DNA of 7,397 nucleotides, from contig DSDZ01000412.1 in assembly GCA_011048475.1 (NCBI GenBank), positions 1 to 7,397 on the forward strand. Reading direction: 5' to 3'. The stretch is from Bacteroides sp. (GTDB taxonomy: Bacteria; Bacteroidota; Bacteroidia; Bacteroidales; GCA-2748055). A program made the translations under genes and the position numbers. Below the pieces are notes generated by a model. It was not told the DNA's origin and searched no databases. It saw nothing but the letters and a program-made list of their open reading frames with translations. The number at the start of each line of letters is the position of its first letter. The stretch's first letter is position 1. This document shows, piece after piece, positions 1 to 6,683 of the stretch.

Positions 1-1029
1 CTTCAGTACCGGCAAGCCATACTTCAGATCCAGTTCGCCGCAGACCCTGATGGCGGTGTACCTCACCTCCTCATCTTCATGCTGGAGCAGCTTGATGACC
101 CCCTCACCGGCTCCTGTCTGCCTGAACCATGCGACCATTTCCAGTGCGAAAATCACGACGGACAGGTTTTCTGATCTGAACCACTGCCTGAATTCAGGCA
201 CTTTCAGATTATGCTGGATCAGGAGCTCGTGCAGGGTGATCTGCTCCCATTTGGAAAGCGGTCTTTCCATATAATCCAGAAAGTGGTAGGGATTGTCGTC
301 GGAAAGCCTCACCAGTGCGATCTGTGCCTCCATCCTGAGGATCTCGTTCCCCGAGTTCAGGCTTTCCAGGATCCTTTCATTGGCCTCCCTGATATTCATG
401 TAGGCCAGTTCCCTGAAGCCCTTCACGTTCTCATGCCATTTGCGGCTGTATGCCTTGTTCAGCGAATCCTGCTTGAGCCCGAGGATCAGGTAGAGGTCCC
501 TGACCAGGTTCTTGATCTGTCCTTTCAGATTGATGCTCAAATCGATCATCTGGTCGATCAGGATCTGGCGGTCGTACCGGCTGGAGGCGATCTCCCGCAG
601 TTCGGCGACGGACCGGTCCCTGCTGCTTTCATCAAACAGGTAATTCATGATCCGCTGCTGGTACTCTTCCTTCAGATATTCCCGCTGCTCAGCCTCCTTG
701 CTCATCCGTTTCCGGTTAAGAAGTATGATGACCAGCAGGGTGATGAGGGTGACGATGGAATAGAGGATCACCACATACAGGATCGTCACGAACAGGGGTG
801 ATTTATGGAACCTGTTCACCATGCTTCTGGCGTACCGGACCAGGAAGTGTTCATCCGCCGGCGGCTCGTTTTCAGCCGTCACAACTGTATCCTCCGGTGC
901 TGTCCGCAATGCCAGATCTGCCATTGCCCGGCCCGGGGAAAAGGACCATTCCCGCACCAGCGCAAACGAGCTGGCCACGAATAACCAGTAGCAAAATATG
1001 ATCAGGATATATCTGCCCGCTTTTCTCAT
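1..1029 (-). CDS. Two-TM inner-membrane protein with coiled region and HEAT-like repeat domain (3' end beyond window)
   Basis: Reading the minus strand from the ATG at 1029-1027 gives 343 uninterrupted codons running off the left edge, so the C-terminus and stop are missing. Residues 7-24 are hydrophobic after a basic start (MRKAGR). Residues 25-76 are polar. A second strong membrane segment spans about 77-104 and is followed by NRKRMSK. Positive charges at both ends suggest a periplasmic loop and a cytoplasmic C-terminus. Residues 108-230 are charged and helical, probably partly coiled coil. From about 228 paired helices resemble HEAT repeats, for example RMEAQIALVRL and EEVRYTAIRVCGELDLKYGLPVL. 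HEAT repeats are non-enzymatic protein-binding scaffolds. The start overlaps the stop of the YaiO-family gene by ATGA. By inference this is a scaffold or regulatory subunit of an envelope glycan machine, possibly contacting the receiver or a downstream synthase. The reading frame is certain; the HEAT assignment is good; the role is speculative. Confidence 0.88.
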   Translation of the reverse strand, partial: MRKAGRYILIIFCYWLFVASSFALVREWSFSPGRAMADLALRTAPEDTVVTAENEPPADEHFLVRYARSMVNRFHKSPLFVTILYVVILYSIVTLITLLVIILLNRKRMSKEAEQREYLKEEYQQRIMNYLFDESSRDRSVAELREIASSRYDRQILIDQMIDLSINLKGQIKNLVRDLYLILGLKQDSLNKAYSRKWHENVKGFRELAYMNIREANERILESLNSGNEILRMEAQIALVRLSDDNPYHFLDYMERPLSKWEQITLHELLIQHNLKVPEFRQWFRSENLSVVIFALEMVAWFRQTGAGEGVIKLLQHEDEEVRYTAIRVCGELDLKYGLPVLK

Positions 1030-2210
1030 TTCCCGAGCCTGATAAAAAGTCCTGCATTCATCTGCACCCGGTGGCGGTATTCCCGGTCGGCATGTTCCTC
1101 GTACGCATAACCCGCCGAGGCCTCCAGCCTCAGGTTGAACCTGATCTGCCGGGAGATGCCCAGCCTGAAGGAAACGGCACTCAGCCTGTCCAGGTCGGAA
1201 GCCACCAGCAGGGGTTCATCCGGAGCGGTCCCGTACCCCAGGGTGGCCGTAAGGTAATTGTACCGGTCCGAAAAGTACCTTCTGGCCGTTGCATAATAGG
1301 ATCCCGATACCCCGTAATCCTTGAAGAACAAATAATTGCGCAGGGAGAACCACCAGTTCCCCGCATATTTCTCACCCGAGAAGGTCAAAAAGGTAAAGTG
1401 GCGGTCCCAGTAAAAATACCGGGCCCCGGCCGAGAGGCCGAATCCTGCCGGAAGCACCTGCCAAAGCTCCAGGGCAGCCCGGTGGTTGGGAAGATACATG
1501 GCTCCCTGTCCGGGAGAAATTCCATACCCGGCAAGGAGGTAATTCAAACTGCCCAGGAGGAGGTACGCATCCAGGTTCAGCTGGTAGTCGGCAGGCGGAT
1601 CAGCGCCGGCCAGGAAACCTCCGTTGACATACGGAATGAGGGTACCCGCCCGGAATGGGATCCTTGCCCCTGCTGAAATCATGTGCCAGTTTCGTGTATA
1701 TGGTCTGCTGAAATGATCATACAGATAGGAAACAAAAACCTCCGGACGGTCCTGACCGGTGGAGAGTTTGTACCGTGCCAGCGCGAGCTTTTCCCTGTAT
1801 ACAGCCGAATCGGGCATGACCCTCAGGGCCTTTTGTGCATACACCGCCATGTTCGCCCAGTCATTTTCCCAGTATGCCAGGTCGACCCTGATGGCATGCG
1901 CTTCCTGATGAAGGGGACTATCCGCCAGGACCTGGTTCACCATGGCATGGGCCGAATCGAATTCCCCCTGCCATCCGTGGATCCTGGCCAGGTAAAGCGC
2001 GATGTCATGGTCCTCCGGATACGCTTCGTGCAGGCTGTAACCGATCTTTTTTGCCGCTTCATACTTCTCGGCCCCGGCAAACTCCCGCATCATGTCAAAT
2101 TGCTGTTCGGGGGTCGGCAAAAGCTGGCCGCCCTCCTGCGCCTCCAGGATGCCGGTGAAGCAAATAAAGCATGCCAAAAAGCAGGCGGTCATTCGGTGGA
2201 TCGGCTTCAT
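1026..2210 (-). CDS. YaiO-family outer-membrane protein (TPR domain plus beta-barrel)
   Basis: This 394-residue protein begins with a signal peptide (about 1-24, basic start, hydrophobic core TACFLACFICFTGIL, likely cleavage near LEA-Q). Residues 33-150 form roughly three to four TPR-like helical pairs, with hallmarks such as EKYEAAKKIGYSLHEAYPED and YAQKALRVMPDS. From about 157 to the end it alternates aromatic and polar residues as in beta-barrel strands. The stretch around 285-327 (WWFSLRNYLFF, ATARRYFSDRYNYL, LGYG) is typical of the YaiO outer-membrane domain. E. coli yaiO lies beside the glycosyltransferase gene yaiP, and TPR-plus-barrel porins (PgaA, PelB, BcsC) export exopolysaccharide, so a glycan-export role is plausible by analogy. 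The last residue is Lys rather than the common terminal Phe. The start overlaps the receiver stop and the stop overlaps the HEAT-gene start, both as ATGA. Family call is strong; function inferred. Confidence 0.9.
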   Translation of the reverse strand: MKPIHRMTACFLACFICFTGILEAQEGGQLLPTPEQQFDMMREFAGAEKYEAAKKIGYSLHEAYPEDHDIALYLARIHGWQGEFDSAHAMVNQVLADSPLHQEAHAIRVDLAYWENDWANMAVYAQKALRVMPDSAVYREKLALARYKLSTGQDRPEVFVSYLYDHFSRPYTRNWHMISAGARIPFRAGTLIPYVNGGFLAGADPPADYQLNLDAYLLLGSLNYLLAGYGISPGQGAMYLPNHRAALELWQVLPAGFGLSAGARYFYWDRHFTFLTFSGEKYAGNWWFSLRNYLFFKDYGVSGSYYATARRYFSDRYNYLTATLGYGTAPDEPLLVASDLDRLSAVSFRLGISRQIRFNLRLEASAGYAYEEHADREYRHRVQMNAGLFIRLGK

Positions 2211-2569
2211 TTCTTTTCAGCAGCTGATTGAACGAGTTTAAGCAGCGTTCCGGGATCAAAGGGCTTGGTCAGATAACCGAATGCTCCCAGTTCCATGGCA
2301 TGCTGTTTTGTTTCCTCCAGGTTGATAATGGAAATGATGATCACGGGGATCTTCGCATTCAGGCTTTTGTTCACGTACCTTATCAGTTCAAGACCCTTCG
2401 TATAGGGCATGTTGATATCCGAGATCACCAGGTCGATCTCTTTTTCATTCAGCATCCGGATCGCCTGTTCACCATCCCCGGCCACGATCACCTCGTGCCC
2501 CTCCTTCTTCAGGGTGTACTCGATGGTCCTCAGGGTCATCGGATTATCCTCACACACAAGTATCTTCAT
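2207..2569 (-). CDS. Stand-alone CheY-like response regulator receiver
   Basis: This 120-residue protein is a single receiver domain with no output domain. All phosphorylation residues are visible: acidic pair E7-D8 (LVCEDN), phospho-acceptor D51 (ISDINMP), the hydroxyl residue S80 (VIIISI) and K102 (LTKPF). G95-A96 and the K-P-F turn match the receiver fold. It should therefore accept phosphate from a histidine kinase that is not encoded in the window. Without a DNA-binding or enzymatic output it must act by binding a partner protein. It lies 53 bp downstream of the hydrolase gene, and its stop overlaps the start of the YaiO-family gene (ATGA), so the two should be made in step. The likely target is a cytoplasmic part of the same envelope machine, such as the HEAT protein or an unseen synthase; this is inference. 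The start at 2569 is the only one preserving the first beta-strand MKILVCED. Confidence 0.95.
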   Translation of the reverse strand: MKILVCEDNPMTLRTIEYTLKKEGHEVIVAGDGEQAIRMLNEKEIDLVISDINMPYTKGLELIRYVNKSLNAKIPVIIISIINLEETKQHAMELGAFGYLTKPFDPGTLLKLVQSAAEKK

Positions 2570-2582
2570 GGGACTTCAGGAT

Positions 2583-2599
2583 ATTCAGGGACAAAATTA
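2583..2599 (-). promoter_or_regulatory. Promoter-like element upstream of the receiver gene
   Basis: On the minus strand this reads TAATTTTGTCCCTGAAT. Its first eight bases match the Bacteroidota -7 box TAnnTTTG fully. The element ends 13 nt before the receiver ATG. No TTTG-like -33 box is found about 20 bp upstream, so promoter activity alone is uncertain. It is notable because 15 of 17 bases recur upstream of the aspartate kinase at 6641-6657. If active, it would give the receiver-YaiO-HEAT segment an internal promoter separate from the hydrolase gene. Confidence 0.35.
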
Positions 2600-2622
2600 A
2601 CGGAATTATTATCCCGGCCTAT

Positions 2623-5241
2623 TTAATTATGAACAATGATCTGATGAACTTCATATGCCTGGTCCTCCCCGATCCTTAAAATATAGAGTCCCGGCTGCAC
2701 ATGCTCCAGGCGAAGGATGCTTTCAGTCTTCACCAGCCGGAGGACTTCGATTTCTCTTCCCAAAAGATCCGTCACCACTACCTGCGCCTCATCGAAAGGT
2801 ACCCTGGCCCTGATATGGAACACTCCCCTGCCGGGATTCGGCCAGATCTCAAAACGATCGCCCGAACCCGTTGAACCCGTCGCAGCAATTGCTACCGGAA
2901 AACCAACCCGGATGGTCACCGGTACAAGGGTGGAAAAGGAGTACCCGTCATCCAGATAATACATGAAAAAATCCTCCCCGCTGAAGCCCGGATCGGGATT
3001 GTAGCTGAATCCACCGTCGGGATGAAGGAAGAGACCACCGTGTGCAGTTCCATTTCCCCCTGCCAGCGCCGATGTCATCCTGTTCCCGTCGATGTCAAAA
3101 TCATTGGCCATCAGTCCCTCTTCCGCACCTTTTACAAGGTGACCGGATGGCCATACGCCGAAGGTGTCCGCAAAACCCACAGGTGCCGAATTGAAAAGCG
3201 GCAATTTTTGCTTCAGGTAATGGTAGGATGCTTTCCTGCGTTCGATGGGTGGATCGGCCAGGATTTTTTCATTATCCCAGAAATCCCACACATATCTTTC
3301 CCCCCGGAAGATCTCCTCCCCGAGGGAAAGGGTAAGGGCGATCCCGTCTGAAAGTGAATCCTGCTGCAAGACCACTACTCCGTCCCCATCTTCACGGGAA
3401 AGATAATGCATCACCCGCCTGATGTTCGGGGCGGTGAAGTTGATCAGGGTCCACGGGATCCGCACCTCCAGGCTGTCCCTGAACAGCGTTACCGCATTCA
3501 GAAAATGGTAGGGGTCTTCCTCCCCCGAGACGTGCAGTTCCCCGATGTATTGCGTCAGGTTGTATAAATAATTGGTCTTCCACCGGACCAGGTTCCAGAC
3601 CCCGTCATCGCTTTTGAGGGATGTGACCGTATCCAGGCGGACGAGCCGTCTGATCCCGTAAACATCATAGGAAGGGATCACATACAGGTTGGCCCGTTTT
3701 CCCGAAAGCGGAATGCCGAGTGCGAATTCCGCACGGAGCGTATCCTCGCTGTCTCCGATGGAGACCCCGTTGGGGAGGACCGACTCACCCAGCCCCTTTT
3801 CATAGGTGTCAAGCGCGATCCACAGGGTGTCGCCGGCATGCCGCCAGGGTTCCATATAAATCCGTATCCTGAAAAAGGTATAATCCGAAGCCACCCTGAT
3901 CCCTGAAACAGCCTGTCCCGGGAAAGAGGCCGATTCGGTGTAGGGAGAGGGAGGGGGCACGAAGCTCAGGATACCGAAATTTTCCTCGGGAGAGGTGATG
4001 TTGTGCCATAAATGCCTGTACTGCCTGTCCGAATAGGGATTTGTGATCCAGGTCTGCTTGAACCATTCATCCATGAACGAGAACTGGATACCGCCGGCAC
4101 ATCCTGCTTCCCGGATGTTGTCAAGCATCCGGATGGCATATTTTCCCTGGTCCTCCTCGGAGAGTCCCCCGTGATGCATTCCCGAAGGGGACAGGTGTCC
4201 GCTGCCCCAGCTTGAGGGAACGCCGAATTCGGCGATCAGCAGGGGGATCCCTTCATAGTGCCGCTTCAGATCCTTCAGATATCCCAGGAAAGAATTGGGT
4301 CCTGCCGAATCTGCTTCCACGGCATACAGGGGATCCTGCACGATGAAATCGGGATAATAGGGATAGGCATGATAACTGATAAAAAAACCTGCCGAGGAGT
4401 CCGTCCCGGTAAGCCCCGAAAGATCGATCTTCTCATTGTCCTCGTTGCTGTTGGACAGCACCTGTTCGGTGGGATGGGTGAGGGGATCCAGGGTTGGCCA
4501 CGATGAAAATCCCACCGGCCTGACAGTTCCGTATCCTCTCTTCTCGAACATCATCAGGCTATCCAGGCGCTGCGTCACCCAGACTTCCGCCGGGTCACTC
4601 CCTCCGGGTAATCTGAAGTATACCCCGTTATAAGCTGTTTCCCCTGGATGTCCCCCATTGGTCAGGGCCACTTCGTCAGGGAACACCTCCCTGCCTATCA
4701 GGTACCCGGCCACCCACCGGGAGATGTCCGCCGAAAATGTGCCGGAAGCTTTACCGGGACGCTCCGGGATGGTGATATCCCCGTGCACCGCGCTGACCAC
4801 CTCCCTGGTCTCCCGGCTGAACGCGGGGGTCATGCCAAAAAGATCTGCATAAGGCTCCTGTTCCTCCAGCCAGATCCCCTGGATCACCAGCAGGGGTTCC
4901 GACGGGTTTTCCAGGTTGAAAAGTTCCAGCTCCTGGTAGAACCTTGGATAGTGAAGGGTATAGATCCGGATGGTGTTGTATCCTGCCTCCCGGATCAACC
5001 GGAACCACCGCCTGTAATCCTCCCTGGTGGCAGCCAGATTTCCGGGCTGGGTCCCAGGGACGGATATCCCCAGATTGATCCCCTTGATGAAGAGGGGGAC
5101 ATATTCCCTTCCGTTCCAGATGGCAAACTGCCCGTCTGTGATGGTGAACCGGTTGCGGATCTCCTCCTGGGCACGGCCCTCAAAGCAGGTCAGGATGATG
5201 AACGTGGTCAGCAGGAACTGGCAGATGCGCTTCCTCATCAT
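2623..5241 (-). CDS. T9SS-secreted multidomain glycoside hydrolase (TIM barrel, clan GH-A-like)
   Basis: The protein has 872 residues from the chosen ATG at 5241 (a second ATG follows at 5238). A signal peptide covers about 1-24 (MMRKRICQFLL..., likely cleavage after GRA). Residues about 30-430 look like a TIM-barrel glycosidase: an N-terminal KGINLG strand, EAGYNTIRIYTLHYP, WVAGYLIGREV with candidate acid/base E185, ISYHAYPYYPDF, LLIAEFGVPSSWG with candidate nucleophile E338, and GIQFSFMDEWFKQTW. Residues about 450-655 form one or two beta-rich modules of unknown type, possibly carbohydrate-binding. About 684-779 resembles a cadherin-like/Ig module (LMANDFDIDGN, FSYNPDPGFSGEDFFMYYLDDG). Residues 796-872 are a T9SS type A sorting domain (FEIWPNPGRGVFHI, TDLLGREI, LYILRI). 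It should therefore cross the outer membrane and be surface-bound or released. By context it may process the polymer handled by the neighbouring YaiO-family protein. Substrate and GH family cannot be assigned by eye. An upstream in-frame ATG at 5388 would overlap the aspartate kinase and bury the signal peptide, so it was not used. Confidence 0.88.
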   Translation of the reverse strand: MMRKRICQFLLTTFIILTCFEGRAQEEIRNRFTITDGQFAIWNGREYVPLFIKGINLGISVPGTQPGNLAATREDYRRWFRLIREAGYNTIRIYTLHYPRFYQELELFNLENPSEPLLVIQGIWLEEQEPYADLFGMTPAFSRETREVVSAVHGDITIPERPGKASGTFSADISRWVAGYLIGREVFPDEVALTNGGHPGETAYNGVYFRLPGGSDPAEVWVTQRLDSLMMFEKRGYGTVRPVGFSSWPTLDPLTHPTEQVLSNSNEDNEKIDLSGLTGTDSSAGFFISYHAYPYYPDFIVQDPLYAVEADSAGPNSFLGYLKDLKRHYEGIPLLIAEFGVPSSWGSGHLSPSGMHHGGLSEEDQGKYAIRMLDNIREAGCAGGIQFSFMDEWFKQTWITNPYSDRQYRHLWHNITSPEENFGILSFVPPPSPYTESASFPGQAVSGIRVASDYTFFRIRIYMEPWRHAGDTLWIALDTYEKGLGESVLPNGVSIGDSEDTLRAEFALGIPLSGKRANLYVIPSYDVYGIRRLVRLDTVTSLKSDDGVWNLVRWKTNYLYNLTQYIGELHVSGEEDPYHFLNAVTLFRDSLEVRIPWTLINFTAPNIRRVMHYLSREDGDGVVVLQQDSLSDGIALTLSLGEEIFRGERYVWDFWDNEKILADPPIERRKASYHYLKQKLPLFNSAPVGFADTFGVWPSGHLVKGAEEGLMANDFDIDGNRMTSALAGGNGTAHGGLFLHPDGGFSYNPDPGFSGEDFFMYYLDDGYSFSTLVPVTIRVGFPVAIAATGSTGSGDRFEIWPNPGRGVFHIRARVPFDEAQVVVTDLLGREIEVLRLVKTESILRLEHVQPGLYILRIGEDQAYEVHQIIVHN

Positions 5242-5269
5242 GAGAGAGATTTTTCTTTCCGAACGCGAC

Positions 5270-5303
5270 GCATCCCCCCTGTCGCCCTCCCGGGACGGAA
5301 TGC
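5270..5303 (-). promoter_or_regulatory. GC-rich stem-loop in the probable 5' leader of the hydrolase gene
   Basis: On the minus strand GCATTCC (5303-5297) can pair with GGGATGC (5276-5270), seven pairs including one G-T wobble. The loop can form a further five-pair helix, CGTCC with GGGCG around CGGGA, also with one wobble. It lies about 30 nt before the hydrolase start and just downstream of the candidate promoter. No T-run follows directly, so it is a poor intrinsic terminator for the aspartate kinase gene. It could be a leader structure affecting translation or mRNA stability, or chance in GC-rich DNA. Confidence 0.3.
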
Positions 5304-5307
5304 TCTT

Positions 5308-5339
5308 TAAAAATAGGGAAAGGAAAATCCTGCCACAAT
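5308..5339 (-). promoter_or_regulatory. Candidate Bacteroidota-type promoter for the hydrolase gene
   Basis: On the minus strand ATTG (5339-5336) is followed by a 20-bp spacer and TATTTTTA (5315-5308). The Bacteroidota housekeeping consensus is TTTG, about 19-21 bp, TAnnTTTG; this site matches three of four and five of six defined positions with suitable spacing. Transcription would start near 5301, giving a leader of about 60 nt before the ATG at 5241. It sits in the only sizeable gap (106 bp) between aspartate kinase and the cluster, so the cluster is probably its own transcription unit. Confidence 0.45.
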
Positions 5340-5347
5340 TTAAGTTA

Positions 5348-6616
5348 TCAACCCAGGTCCCTGACCAGAAGCTGAATGTTCTGGACACCCCGCTGCTCCA
5401 GGATCAGTTCCTTATTGATCATGACCCGGTCGATGGTGGACTGGTCGAAATAACGGATGGTGACCAGCTCCAGGCCTGTCTGGTACGCCACCCTGTAATT
5501 CTCCTCCAGTGCATCCACCACGAGGCGGACTTTTCTTTTGTCGTTGTTCACGATCATCAGAAAACTTACCGCCGAGTTCTGCATCAGGTTGATGCGCATC
5601 CCGTGGGTGTGCAGGATCCTGAAGATCTCCTCCAGGTTGTCCTCCGAGATGAAGGAGAAATCGCGTGGAGAAGTGCGGATCAGCACCTGGTCCATTTTGA
5701 AGATGAAAGAAGGGGTAAGCTTGTCATACACAACGTTCCCGATGAGCGTCCCCGGGGCCTCATGGTTGATGAAGGATTTCACGTGCAGGTTGATGTTCTT
5801 GTTCTGCAGGGGCTTGATCGTTTTGGGATGGATCACCCCGGTGCCGAAATAGGCCAGTTCAATGGCATCCAGGTAAGAGAGCCGTTCGATCAGCACCGTA
5901 TCGTCAAAATATTTGGGATCCGCGTTGAGCACCCCGGGCACATCTTTCCAGATGGTCACGCTTTCGGCATTCAGCATGTGGGCAAGCAGCGCGGCGGTGT
6001 AGTCCGATCCCTCCCTTCCCAGGGAAGTGGACTGGTTGTTGATGGTGGAGGCAATAAAACCCTGTGTGATGAGGATCCGGATCCCCTCTTCAAACCTGAA
6101 ATGCTCCCTGACCAGCCGGGTTGAAAGCTCCAAGTCCACCCTGGCTTCGCGCCAGTTGTTGTCCGATTTGAGCGACCGGCGGATATCCATCCAGCGGGTC
6201 TTCAGTCCGGTGTGGTTCAGATAATGACCGATGATCCGGGAGGAAATAAGCTCGCCGTAACAGATGATCCGGTCGTAATCGTAGTTATAATTGAGTGTGG
6301 GTTCTTCTGAAAGCAGTTCGTAAAGTTCTCCGAAAAGCTCCCCGATCTCCCTGAAAGCTGGATGCTCCTTCTCATCGAACAAACCCTCCAGGATCCGGAA
6401 ATGAGATGCTTTCAGCGCATCGAATTCCTTTGTCCATCCCTGCCGGTCCCCGCTGCTGAAATGATCGATGACCCGTTCCAGCGCATTGGTGGTTTTTCCC
6501 ATGGCCGAGACCACCACCAGGATCTCATCGTCAGGGTATTTCCCCAGGATCTCGACGATGTTCCTGACAGCCTCTGCACTTTTTACCGATGCACCACCGA
6601 ATTTGAAAACGAACAT
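5348..6616 (-). CDS. lysC: Aspartate kinase (EC 2.7.2.4), single-function
   Basis: Aspartate kinase phosphorylates L-aspartate with ATP, the first committed step toward lysine, diaminopimelate, threonine and methionine, in the cytoplasm. The 422-residue product has the N-terminal KFGGASV motif (residues 5-11), CYGELISSRI (119-128), the nucleotide/substrate motif LGREGSDYTAA (199-209), KDVPGVLNADPK (224-235) and GTGVIHPKTI (258-267). A C-terminal regulatory region with tandem ACT-like folds runs from about 308 to the end (VLIRTSPRDFSFISEDN, MRINLMQNSAVSFLMIV), implying possible amino-acid feedback. The length fits a free-standing enzyme rather than a homoserine dehydrogenase fusion. I chose the ATG at 6616 because KFGG must sit next to the N-terminus; the in-frame ATG at 6661 adds 15 residues not expected in the family. 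No other lysine or threonine gene is in view. Confidence 0.96.
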   Translation of the reverse strand: MFVFKFGGASVKSAEAVRNIVEILGKYPDDEILVVVSAMGKTTNALERVIDHFSSGDRQGWTKEFDALKASHFRILEGLFDEKEHPAFREIGELFGELYELLSEEPTLNYNYDYDRIICYGELISSRIIGHYLNHTGLKTRWMDIRRSLKSDNNWREARVDLELSTRLVREHFRFEEGIRILITQGFIASTINNQSTSLGREGSDYTAALLAHMLNAESVTIWKDVPGVLNADPKYFDDTVLIERLSYLDAIELAYFGTGVIHPKTIKPLQNKNINLHVKSFINHEAPGTLIGNVVYDKLTPSFIFKMDQVLIRTSPRDFSFISEDNLEEIFRILHTHGMRINLMQNSAVSFLMIVNNDKRKVRLVVDALEENYRVAYQTGLELVTIRYFDQSTIDRVMINKELILEQRGVQNIQLLVRDLG

Positions 6617-6640
6617 GCCGTTTTGTTTAATATTTCGTAA

Positions 6641-6681
6641 ATTCAGGGATAAAAATAGCAATCAACCGGATTTATCTCATA
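6641..6681 (-). promoter_or_regulatory. Candidate promoter for aspartate kinase, with shared 17-bp element
   Basis: On the minus strand TATG (6681-6678) is followed by a 20-bp spacer and TATTTTTA (6657-6650), a near match to the Bacteroidota TTTG/TAnnTTTG promoter. The sequence TATTTTTATCCCTGAAT at 6657-6641 matches the element before the receiver gene (2599-2583) at 15 of 17 positions. The element ends 24 nt before the ATG at 6616. The whole 67-bp spacer at 6617-6683 also has to serve the divergent cyclophilin-like gene, for which I found no convincing plus-strand promoter. Confidence 0.4.
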
Positions 6682-6683
6682 CG

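Noticed and set aside
872..1057. Minus-strand 61-codon frame across the YaiO/HEAT junction
   Set aside because: It is a shifted frame of the two real genes, with no domain features.
5270..5303. Leader hairpin as an intrinsic terminator for aspartate kinase
   Set aside because: No T-rich run directly follows the stem on the minus strand, and the stem contains wobble pairs and a large loop.
5242..5388. Upstream in-frame start at 5388 for the hydrolase gene
   Set aside because: It would overlap the end of the aspartate kinase gene by 41 bp and place 49 non-family residues, translated from the leader hairpin region, before an evident signal peptide.
5027..6124. Long plus-strand open frames opposite aspartate kinase, the hydrolase and the HEAT gene (also 211-801, 4648-5310, 1071-1676)
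   Set aside because: Their products show no recognisable domains, and each lies antisense to a gene with clear family motifs. Long antisense frames are expected from codon bias at this GC content.
6617..6661. Upstream in-frame ATG at 6661 for aspartate kinase
   Set aside because: It would add 15 residues before KFGG, which normally lies within the first few residues, and would run through the predicted promoter box.
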